Shown here piece by piece: positions 38,801 to 46,046 of a stretch of 64,000 nt of DNA. Source of the DNA: Mycolicibacterium hodleri (GTDB taxonomy: Bacteria > Actinomycetota > Actinomycetes > Mycobacteriales > Mycobacteriaceae); contig NZ_RCZG01000002.1 in NCBI RefSeq assembly GCF_006439015.1, positions 496,001 through 560,000 of the forward strand, given 5' to 3'. Each line of letters opens with the position of its first letter. Position 1 is the stretch's first letter. Both the position numbers and the translations under genes were made by a program. The notes beneath the pieces were generated by a model. It searched no databases and was not told the DNA's origin. It saw only the letters and a program-made list of their open reading frames with translations.

Positions 38801-39904
38801 CTACAGCCAGTGGTTGCGGCGAAAGGTGAAGTACAGCGCTGAGCAGACCGTCGCCATCACCAGCAGCACCGTGGGATAGCCGTATGTCCACGCCAACTCC
38901 GGCATGTGTTCGAAGTTCATGCCGTAGATGCCCGCGAGTGCGGTCGGGACGGCGGCGATCGCCACCCACGCCGAGATCTTGCGCATGTCCATGTTCTGCT
39001 GCATGGACACCTTGCCGACCGCGGCCTGCACCAGCGAGCTGAGCACTTCGTCATAGCTCGCAATGCGGTCGGACGCCTGGGTGTTGTGGTCGACGACGTC
39101 GCGGATGTAGCGCCTGACCTCCTTGGAGATCAGATCGTTGTGGTCAGATCCGAGGCGCTGTAGGGCGAGGTTCAGTGGGCCGACCGCTCTGCGCATCTCG
39201 ACGACTTCCCGCTTGAGCAGATAGATGTGCTCGATGTCGGTGTCACTGGTCGGGGAGAAGACGTTCTCCTCCATCGCATCGATGTCGTACTCGACGAGGT
39301 CGGTCACCTCGAGGTAATGGTCGACGACGTGGTCGGCGATCGCATGGAGCACGGCGTAGGGCCCAAGCGCACAGTTGGCCGGGTTGTGGTCCATCCGCTT
39401 GCGCACTCCGGCCAGCCCGCCGTGGTCGCCGTGCCGGACCGTCACGACGAAGTCCGGTCCGACGAAGATCATGATCTCGCCGGTCTCGACGATCTCGCGG
39501 GCCTTGGCCACGGACTCGTGCTCGACGTACATGATGGTCTTGAGCACCAGGAACAGGGTGTTGTCGTAGCGCTCCAGCTTGGGGCGCTGATGGGCGTGAA
39601 CGGCATCCTCGACGGCCAGTTCGTGGAGGCCGAAGACGTCGGCGACGGACTGCATCTGATGCGCGTCGGGTTCGTGCAGGCCGACCCAGACGAACGCCCG
39701 CACACCAGCCATCTGGAGTTCACGGACTTTGTCCAGGGCGGCGGCGTGCGTGTACTTGCCCGGGAGTCGTCTGCCATCGGCGTACACGCCGCAATCGACC
39801 ATCGCCCTGGCGACGGGAACGTGGATCGAATGACTGTCCAGCTCCGGCGTTCGACGGTTCGTCGGCCTCAGCATAGATGGCTGCAGGGCGCGGAACGATG
39901 GCAC
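38801..39904 (-). CDS. corA: CorA-type magnesium/cobalt transporter
   Basis: This 367-residue protein has a large cytoplasmic domain and two C-terminal membrane helices. The signature Y-G-M-N lies in the loop after the first helix (ALAGIYGMNFEHMPELAW). It forms a pentameric Mg2+ channel in homologues. The GTG at 39904 is chosen because ggaggagg (39918-39911, minus) is six bases upstream. A TTG at 39910 would abut that ribosome binding site. The length then agrees with M. tuberculosis CorA (366). The ribosome site can be paired by the hairpin at 39915-39929. Confidence 0.92.
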   Translation of the reverse strand: MPSFRALQPSMLRPTNRRTPELDSHSIHVPVARAMVDCGVYADGRRLPGKYTHAAALDKVRELQMAGVRAFVWVGLHEPDAHQMQSVADVFGLHELAVEDAVHAHQRPKLERYDNTLFLVLKTIMYVEHESVAKAREIVETGEIMIFVGPDFVVTVRHGDHGGLAGVRKRMDHNPANCALGPYAVLHAIADHVVDHYLEVTDLVEYDIDAMEENVFSPTSDTDIEHIYLLKREVVEMRRAVGPLNLALQRLGSDHNDLISKEVRRYIRDVVDHNTQASDRIASYDEVLSSLVQAAVGKVSMQQNMDMRKISAWVAIAAVPTALAGIYGMNFEHMPELAWTYGYPTVLLVMATVCSALYFTFRRNHWL

Positions 39905-39914
39905 GAACAACCTC

Positions 39915-39929
39915 CTCCGTGGGGCGGAG
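39915..39929 (-). promoter_or_regulatory. Hairpin sequestering the corA ribosome binding site
   Basis: On the corA mRNA CUCCG (39929-39925) can pair with CGGAG (39919-39915) across a 5-base loop, hiding most of the GGAGGAGG ribosome binding site. This could tune translation. No larger magnesium riboswitch fold was recognised. Confidence 0.35.
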
Positions 39930-40034
39930 CAGCGACGTCACGCTCCTACACAGGCCGTGGAAGATGGTACGCCCCGTGGCTGAGAGTGCTTGGCCCACGA
40001 GGTCAACCCGGCCAAGCGCGAACCCTGGGTGAAG

Positions 40035-40040
40035 TAACCT
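40035..40040 (+). promoter_or_regulatory. -10 element, leaderless malic enzyme promoter
   Basis: TAACCT ends six bases before the ATG at 40047, with no Shine-Dalgarno sequence between. Confidence 0.45.
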
Positions 40041-40046
40041 GACGCG

Positions 40047-41216
40047 ATGACTGAAGCGGTTCGCACGCCCCAGGTCGTCATCGATGACGCCGCGATCTTC
40101 GACGCTCACGAAGGAGGCAAGCTCTCCGTTGCGTTGAAGTCGCCGCTGGACAGTCAGCGCGCCCTGTCGATCGCCTACACGCCGGGCGTCGCCCAGGTCA
40201 GCCGGGCCATCGCGTCCGACCACACCCTTGCGGCGAAGTACACCTGGGCCAACCGTCTCGTCGCGGTCATCAGTGACGGCAGTGCCGTCCTCGGCCTTGG
40301 CAACATCGGTCCCGCGGCATCGCTTCCGGTGATGGAGGGCAAGAGCGCCCTATTCAAGACCTTTGGCGGCCTCGACTCGATCCCGATCGTGCTGGACACC
40401 AATGACCCCGACGAGATCGTCGAGACCATCGTTCGATTGCGACCGACGTTTGGCGCGGTGAACCTCGAGGACATCTCGGCCCCGCGCTGCTTCGAGATCG
40501 AGCGTCGTGTCATCGAGGCGCTGGACTGTCCCGTCATGCACGACGATCAGCATGGCACGGCGATTGTCGTGCTCGCTGCGCTGCGGGGTGCCACCACGAT
40601 CCTCGATCGCGACATGCACATGCTGCGCGTGGTCATCTCCGGCGCCGGAGCCGCCGGCGTCGCCTGCGCCAACATCCTGCTCGCCGCGGGCATTCGCGAC
40701 ATCACGCTGTTGGACAGCAAGGGCATCGTGAACAGCGGCCGCGACGACCTCAACCCGTTCAAGGCCGAACTGGCGGCCACGACCAACCCCGCCGGACGCA
40801 CGGGCGGCATCGCCGAGGCGCTCGACGGCGCGGACATGTTCCTCGGATTGTCGGCCGGTGTGGTGCCCGAAGAGATCATCGCCACCATGGCACCGGGCGG
40901 CATCGTCTTCGCCCTGTCGAACCCCGATCCCGAGATCCACCCGGATGCGGCGCGCAAGTACGCGGCCGTCGTGGCCACCGGACGCAGCGACTTCCCCAAT
41001 CAGATCAACAACGTGCTGGCGTTCCCCGGGGTCTTCCGCGGTGCACTCGACGCCGGTGCCCGCCGTATCACCGAGGCGATGAAGGTGGCTGCTGCCGAGG
41101 CGATCTTCTCCGTCGTCGGCGATGAGCTGGCCATCGACCACATCGTGCCGAGCGCGCTGGATCCGCGGGTGGCCCCGGCTGTGGCTGCGGCGGTGGCGGC
41201 AGCCTCGAAGCTCTGA
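40047..41216 (+). CDS. NAD(P)-dependent malic enzyme
   Basis: This 389-residue enzyme oxidatively decarboxylates malate to pyruvate. The short bacterial type is recognisable. It has SIAYTPGVAQV, LGNIGPAASLPVMEGK, NLEDISAPRCFEIE (metal site), and CPVMHDDQHGTAIV. A Rossmann fold VVISGAGAAGVACANIL (about residue 195) and ALSNPDPEIHPDAA complete it. It sits where M. tuberculosis has mdh, next to corA. lpqZ follows after eight bases on the same strand. Confidence 0.9.
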   Translation: MTEAVRTPQVVIDDAAIFDAHEGGKLSVALKSPLDSQRALSIAYTPGVAQVSRAIASDHTLAAKYTWANRLVAVISDGSAVLGLGNIGPAASLPVMEGKSALFKTFGGLDSIPIVLDTNDPDEIVETIVRLRPTFGAVNLEDISAPRCFEIERRVIEALDCPVMHDDQHGTAIVVLAALRGATTILDRDMHMLRVVISGAGAAGVACANILLAAGIRDITLLDSKGIVNSGRDDLNPFKAELAATTNPAGRTGGIAEALDGADMFLGLSAGVVPEEIIATMAPGGIVFALSNPDPEIHPDAARKYAAVVATGRSDFPNQINNVLAFPGVFRGALDAGARRITEAMKVAAAEAIFSVVGDELAIDHIVPSALDPRVAPAVAAAVAAASKL

Positions 41217-41224
41217 GTCGCGCG

Positions 41225-42061
41225 ATGGCCCTTCGGCGGGTGGCGGTGCTGCTTGCCGTTCTGCTGATGGCCGGCTGCGGGGGTGCGCCGCCGGCGCCGT
41301 CCGTCGCCGTCGGAGCCGCCCCGGATGCTGCGTCGACGCTGCTGGCCCATCTGTATGCGGCAGCGCTGCGCTCTTATGGGAGTCCGGCGCACGTCGAGCA
41401 GAGCGCCGATCCGCTGACCGACCTGGACACCGGCGAAGTCGAGGTGGTGCCCGGATTCACGGGGCGTCTGCTGACGCGATTCGATCCGAACGCCACGGCC
41501 CGCGCAGCCGCGCAGGTGTATCGGTCGATGATCTCGTCACTGCCCGAGGGGATCGGTGCGGGTGACTACGCGCAGTCCGCCGAGGACAAGCCCGCACTGG
41601 CCGTGACGGAGGCGACGGCGGGTGCGTGGGGCAGACGCGACGTCGCGGCGCTGGTGCAGCATTGCCCCGGGCTGACGGTCGGCAAAGTGGTCGGCGACCG
41701 CTCACCGGCCGCCGTCGCGACGTGCCGACTGCCCTCCGCCGTCGAATTCCCGGACGCCTCAGCGCTGGTCGGTGCCCTGCGTTCGGGGCGGATCGACGCG
41801 GCATGGACGTCGAGCGCCGTCCCCGAGACGCCGGACGACGTGGTCGTGCTCAGCGATCGGACCTCGGCGATCCTCGCGGAGAACGTCGTGCCGCTCTACC
41901 GCCGCAACGAGCTGAACGAGCGTCAGGTGTTGTCGCTCAACGAGATCGCGGGGGAGTTGGACACCGGATCATTGGCCGACATGCTGGGCAAGGTGGCGTC
42001 GGGTACCGACCCGGGCGCCGTGGCCGAGGAGTGGCTGGCCGCTCACCCGCTCGGCCGCTAG
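41225..42061 (+). CDS. lpqZ: LpqZ, OpuAC-like substrate-binding lipoprotein
   Basis: This 278-residue lipoprotein has a signal peptide and lipobox LMAGC (Cys at residue 18). The mature part resembles glycine-betaine/choline-binding proteins of the OpuAC type. A lobe begins ASTLLAHLYAAALRSYG, and FTGRLLTRFDPNA and RIDAAWTSSAVPETPDDVVVLSD follow. No transporter permease or ATPase gene is adjacent. The ligand is unknown. Confidence 0.82.
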   Translation: MALRRVAVLLAVLLMAGCGGAPPAPSVAVGAAPDAASTLLAHLYAAALRSYGSPAHVEQSADPLTDLDTGEVEVVPGFTGRLLTRFDPNATARAAAQVYRSMISSLPEGIGAGDYAQSAEDKPALAVTEATAGAWGRRDVAALVQHCPGLTVGKVVGDRSPAAVATCRLPSAVEFPDASALVGALRSGRIDAAWTSSAVPETPDDVVVLSDRTSAILAENVVPLYRRNELNERQVLSLNEIAGELDTGSLADMLGKVASGTDPGAVAEEWLAAHPLGR

Positions 42062-42079
42062 CCACTCACCACTGCACCG

Positions 42080-42910
42080 TCAGTGGACTTTCGGCAGCGC
42101 CTTGGCGATCATCGACGAGAACAGTCGCTGGTAGCCCGAACCGGTGATCCGGACGATGATGTCGAGCGCTTTCGCGTCGGCGCCGACGAGGACGCGTGCC
42201 TTGTTCTTGCGGACGGCGTCGAGGATGACCTTGGCCGCCTTCTCCGGTGTCGTGCTGGCCAACTTCTTGTCGAACACCTTCGCGAGTTCCTGCGGGTCGA
42301 TGCCCTCGACGGCCGTCGCGTTGCGCGCGATCGCGGTCTTGATGCCACCAGGGTGCACGGCCGTCACCTTCACCGGGCGCTTGGCTGCCATCATCTCTTG
42401 GCGGAGCGCCTCGGTGAATCCACGCACGGCGAACTTCGCGGCGTTGTACGCGGACTGGCCGGGGACCGAGAAGAGCCCGAAGAGGCTGGAGACGTTGACG
42501 ACGTGGCCGTCACCTGACTCGATCAGGTGGGGTAGGAACGCCTTCGTGCCGTTGACGACGCCCCAGAAGTCGACGTCCATCACGCGTTCGATGTCCTTGT
42601 AGGAACAGACCTCGATGTCGCCGGTGAACGCGATGCCCGCGTTGTTGTAGATCTGATTGACCTTGCCGAAGTGTGCCTTGACCGCGTCCGCATAGATTTC
42701 GAACGCCTCGCGCTCGGTGACGTCGAGGCGATCGGCCTTGACCGGCGCGCCGATGGCCTTCAGCCGTGCCTCGGTGACGGCGAGTCCTTCGGTGTCGACG
42801 TCGCTGATGGCGACCTTCGCACCGGAGCGTGCCAGCTCGACGGCCAACGCCTGCCCGATTCCCGATCCGGCTCCCGTGACGACGGCGACTTTCCCGGCGA
42901 AGCCCTCCAT
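42080..42910 (-). CDS. Short-chain dehydrogenase/reductase (Rv1245c-like)
   Basis: This 276-residue classical SDR has the cofactor motif VTGAGSGIGQA (TGxxxGIG), NNAG (NAGIAFTGD), the catalytic Ser in VNVSSLFGLF, and Y-x3-K in SAYNAAKFAV. Length equals that of Rv1245c. The ATG at 42910 follows aggag at five-base spacing. The GTG two codons upstream is too close to that site. Substrate unknown. Confidence 0.9.
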   Translation of the reverse strand: MEGFAGKVAVVTGAGSGIGQALAVELARSGAKVAISDVDTEGLAVTEARLKAIGAPVKADRLDVTEREAFEIYADAVKAHFGKVNQIYNNAGIAFTGDIEVCSYKDIERVMDVDFWGVVNGTKAFLPHLIESGDGHVVNVSSLFGLFSVPGQSAYNAAKFAVRGFTEALRQEMMAAKRPVKVTAVHPGGIKTAIARNATAVEGIDPQELAKVFDKKLASTTPEKAAKVILDAVRKNKARVLVGADAKALDIIVRITGSGYQRLFSSMIAKALPKVH

Positions 42911-42958
42911 ACACACTCCTGTTGTTGGTTACGCAATTCGCATTGAGTTTAGCCAGTA

Positions 42959-42974
42959 CCGGCGGTACCGCCGG
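42959..42974. promoter_or_regulatory. 16-bp perfect palindrome upstream of the SDR gene
   Basis: ccggcggtaccgccgg is perfectly self-complementary and lies 49 bp before the SDR start, in the 156-bp gap to the YciI-like gene. It could be an operator for the SDR gene or a hairpin ending the YciI-like transcript. Confidence 0.4.
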
Positions 42975-43072
42975 GCGGCGGGTAAGGAGTCAGGAACGCG
43001 AAGGAGGTCTTGGTGCTCAGATGGAGGCCAGGGCCGACGTCTTTCGCGCGACCGGCGAGGTGCCCAACAGTC

Positions 43073-43426
43073 CTACTCTCCGGATCCGCCTTCCGCCGAC
43101 CGCGCCGATTCAAGTGTGGTCTGAAGCGACCGAGACGTGAGTTCGGGAATGACCTGACTCCAGGGTCTCACCGCCACCTTCGAGAAGCTACCGCTGCGGT
43201 TGTAGGGTTCGTCGGCGATGAAGCGCCGCGCCTCCTGGGTGGACGCGACCTCGACGACCATCACCATGGTCTGAGGCGGACCGCCCTCCTCGGCGCGGGC
43301 CGGACCTCCGAAGACGATCTGGTCCCGATGGGCGATCAGGAACTCGTAGTGTTCCGCGCGTTTGGCCGCCAACAGTTCGAGCCTGGTTTCATCGATGGTG
43401 CACTCAATGAGGTAGCGGGTCATCAC
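43073..43426 (-). CDS. YciI-like protein
   Basis: This 117-residue ferredoxin-like-fold protein has a YciI-type core (RYLIECTIDETRLELLAAKRAEHYEFLIAHRDQIVFGGPAR). The conserved His (RAEHYEFL) and a later Asp (FIADEPYNRSGSF) are in place. Family members are small dehydratase/dehydrochlorinase-like or binding proteins. Its start overlaps the stop of the DJ-1-like gene by 4 bp. Confidence 0.8.
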   Translation of the reverse strand: MMTRYLIECTIDETRLELLAAKRAEHYEFLIAHRDQIVFGGPARAEEGGPPQTMVMVVEVASTQEARRFIADEPYNRSGSFSKVAVRPWSQVIPELTSRSLQTTLESARSAEGGSGE

Positions 43427-44094
43427 ACGCTCAACCGGATCATCGTTGACAGGAACGCCTCCGCGGTGGCCGCGGCAGAGGCCGGGTTCTGGCCGGTGAC
43501 CAGGCGACCGTCAACCTCGACGTGGATACTGTGAGGGGGTTTCTCGATGAACACCGAGCCCTCGTCGGCCATGCGATCCTGCAGCGAAAACGGCATATGA
43601 GAGTAGAGCGCGTCCTCCGCGTCTTCCCCGCGGGTGAAACCTGTCGCTCTGCGACCAGCCAGCAACGTCGATCCGTCCGACAACTCAACCCCGAGCAACG
43701 CTGCAGGACCGTGGCAGACCGCAGCCACGGGTCGGCCCGCCTCCCACGCCGATCTGATGCAGGCCTTCGTCGTGGCATCGGTCGCCAGATCGAACATCGG
43801 GCCGTGGCCGCCGGGGAAGAACACCCCGTCGAAGGCTTCGATCCCCATGTCGTCGAGGTGCACAGTCGCGTTCAAGGCCGCTAGGGCGTCCCGCACGTTG
43901 GCGATCTCGTGTCTGCCGGGGTAGCCGCGGGGATCGACGGGCGCAGGACCTCCCAGTGGGCTGGCTACGGTCACACTGACGCCTGCATCAACGAGCGTTG
44001 CGTAGGGCTCGGAGAACTCGCTGAACCAGACGCCCGTCGTTGGCTTGCCGTCAATGTCGCCGTGGTTCGTGACGACCATCAGTACGTTCAGCAC
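43423..44094 (-). CDS. DJ-1/PfpI superfamily protein
   Basis: This 223-residue protein is of the Hsp31/DJ-1 type. It has the GVWFSEFSEPYATLVDAG start, VFFPGGHGPMFDLA, and the nucleophile elbow AAVCHGPAALLG with the reactive Cys followed by His. Such proteins act as glyoxalase III, deglycase or chaperone. Translation from the GTG at 44094 gives the normal start of the fold. It is in an apparent operon with SMP-30-like (12-bp gap) and YciI-like genes. Confidence 0.87.
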   Translation of the reverse strand: MLNVLMVVTNHGDIDGKPTTGVWFSEFSEPYATLVDAGVSVTVASPLGGPAPVDPRGYPGRHEIANVRDALAALNATVHLDDMGIEAFDGVFFPGGHGPMFDLATDATTKACIRSAWEAGRPVAAVCHGPAALLGVELSDGSTLLAGRRATGFTRGEDAEDALYSHMPFSLQDRMADEGSVFIEKPPHSIHVEVDGRLVTGQNPASAAATAEAFLSTMIRLSV

Positions 44095-44106
44095 ACGTTC
44101 TCCCGC

Positions 44107-45012
44107 TCAGCCGTCACGACCGGCGACACCGACGTCGAGCCGAACCAGCTTCGCTTCCTGGACCACACCGTCCTGCGGCATCACCATTCCACCCGTGGTG
44201 GTGACGAATAGGCTCGTCCGCGAAGCGGGTGTCCTTCCAAACACGCATGACGTACTGCCGGCCATGCCTTGCAGCGGCCCGGCGACGGCAACGCGTGTGC
44301 CGTCTGGCGCGAGCCGGATCAGGGTGTTGTGGATGTGAGTCGTGACGAAGAGGTCGCCGTTCGCGGCGACGGCGAGATCGTCCCCGCGCAGATTCTCCGC
44401 CACGATGTCCAGGGTGCCGACCGGCATTCCGGAGGCGTCGAGCGGCGCCCTGAGCACCAGGGCCCGATCGGTGTTGGTGAGGTAGAGGGCGTCGTCACCG
44501 GCCTTGATCCCGTTGGCGCCCGGCAACATCGGCTCCTCGGAGACCTTGGTCAGCAGATCGTCACGCAGCACGACGCGCGACGCTCCCGTTGCCAGGTCGA
44601 TCGCGATCACCACTCCCAGAATTGAATCGACCGTGAATCCAATGCCGACTGGTCCGGAAGTAAAACCGTTGAGGAACAACGTATCCGGTACCGGTGCGAG
44701 ATCCTCGACGCGGCCACCGGTGGTAACGCGGTACACATGATGAGGCCCCGCGCCCGGTTCGCCGCCAACGACGATGACCCCATCAGACACGATCATGCCC
44801 GCCGGCGGGGCCGGCATCGACACCCACTCGTGGCTTCGTCCGTCAACGGTTGCGCGGTGCAGTTCGGCCTTGTTGTGGACGGAGACGACGAACTCGTCAT
44901 CGCCGATGACGGCGATGTTCTCCAAGAACGTACCTATCGGCCATGTCGCAATGACGTCATGGCTTACCGCGACGAGTTCGACGTCACGATGTGCTGCGGG
45001 CTGTCCGGCCAT
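44107..45012 (-). CDS. SMP-30/gluconolactonase-like beta-propeller protein
   Basis: This 301-residue protein has repeated beta-propeller blades. Examples are FLENIAVIGDDEFVVSVHNKAELHRA, LFLNGFTSGPVGIGFTVDSILGVVIAIDLATG, ANGIKAGDDALYLTNTDRALVLRAP, and LAVAANGDLFVTTHIHNTLIRLAPDG. That pattern resembles SMP-30 lactonases. No signal peptide is seen. The ATG at 45012 follows aaggga. It is divergent from the AraC regulator with a 39-bp gap, so the pair is likely co-regulated. Confidence 0.78.
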   Translation of the reverse strand: MAGQPAAHRDVELVAVSHDVIATWPIGTFLENIAVIGDDEFVVSVHNKAELHRATVDGRSHEWVSMPAPPAGMIVSDGVIVVGGEPGAGPHHVYRVTTGGRVEDLAPVPDTLFLNGFTSGPVGIGFTVDSILGVVIAIDLATGASRVVLRDDLLTKVSEEPMLPGANGIKAGDDALYLTNTDRALVLRAPLDASGMPVGTLDIVAENLRGDDLAVAANGDLFVTTHIHNTLIRLAPDGTRVAVAGPLQGMAGSTSCVFGRTPASRTSLFVTTTGGMVMPQDGVVQEAKLVRLDVGVAGRDG

Positions 45013-45051
45013 CGTCGTCCCTTCATGTGGCAACGATGATGCCGCCCGCCG

Positions 45052-45960
45052 GTGGCAGACGTCTTTCACGATCCGGCGTTGCACGATCCGCGGGCACGGG
45101 CACCCGCAGCCACCGCGTGGTACACAAGGCAGGTGACTGCCGACTACCCGGCAATGCCGACGGGGTTGCCGTTCAGTACGTCCCGCGTGCTCTACGCCGC
45201 GGGCGAGTATGCCCATCCACCAACGGGTCTGATTCAACTGCGACTGGTGCGCCGCGGCAGCTCGTTCGCTGACCTCGATCTCGGCCTTGGATTGCACCGG
45301 GTCTTCACCCGGCCCGGTGACCTCCTGCTCAGCCTGCCCGATCGGCCCACCGCATTCCGCATTGAGGACGGTCGCGAGCTGACGCTCTTACAGGTGGCAC
45401 CGCCGTACGCGATCACGCTCCTTCGCCAGTGTGGTGGTGGAGGCCTCGACGATCTGACACCGCTCTTGCGCCGGCCCGTCCGCGACCCGCTGATTGCCGA
45501 GGTCATCCGGCGGCTAGAAACCGACGTCGATGCTTCCGCGCCGTCCCGGACATGGGCGGTGGGCGTGGTGTTCGACAACTTGCTGAGGCTCGCGCGCGAG
45601 TCTGCGGCCACGTCTCGCAACGCACGACTCTCCGACGAAGAGGTCCGCACGTTGGTGTCGCTGGTCAATGCGAGCCTCGACGAATCCTGGCCGGTGCAAC
45701 GGATTGCCGACGAAGCGGGCTTACCTCGGAGAACGTTCGCGGCCGCGTTCAAGGCGGCAACGGGTGTGCCGGTGCATCAGTACGTGGTGCGGTTGCGCTG
45801 CGAATTCGCCACAGAGCTGCTTCGCTCGACAGACCTGTCCATCGCCAGCATTGCTTTGCAGGCGGGTTTCGCCAGTCAAGCTCACCTCACCCGGGTGGTC
45901 AACCGCTTGATGCGGACAACGCCGGGTCAGATTCGCGCTCATGCCGAAAGCACGGAGTGA
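45052..45960 (+). CDS. AraC-family transcriptional regulator
   Basis: This 302-residue regulator has an N-terminal cupin-like sensor (about residues 40-120, with RPGDLLLSLPDRPTAFRI). Its C-terminal double HTH covers about residues 205-300 (WPVQRIADEAGLPRRTFAAAFKAATGVPVHQYVVRLRCEFATELL and SIASIALQAGFASQAHLTRVVNRLMRTTPGQIR). It is divergent from the SMP-30/DJ-1/YciI genes and is their likely regulator. Confidence 0.87.
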   Translation: MADVFHDPALHDPRARAPAATAWYTRQVTADYPAMPTGLPFSTSRVLYAAGEYAHPPTGLIQLRLVRRGSSFADLDLGLGLHRVFTRPGDLLLSLPDRPTAFRIEDGRELTLLQVAPPYAITLLRQCGGGGLDDLTPLLRRPVRDPLIAEVIRRLETDVDASAPSRTWAVGVVFDNLLRLARESAATSRNARLSDEEVRTLVSLVNASLDESWPVQRIADEAGLPRRTFAAAFKAATGVPVHQYVVRLRCEFATELLRSTDLSIASIALQAGFASQAHLTRVVNRLMRTTPGQIRAHAESTE

Positions 45961-46046
45961 TTGGCGACTTCTGGTTCCGGTGCCCGCGGCAACAGCGGCG
46001 GCACTACTTCTACCCGGGCCGTGCGGGCCCATCGCGAGGGGGCCGG

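Noticed and set aside
39930..39990. Short similarity (gctcctacacagg) to the M-box magnesium riboswitch near corA
   Set aside because: It is on the strand opposite to corA, and the rest of the M-box fold is not recognisable.
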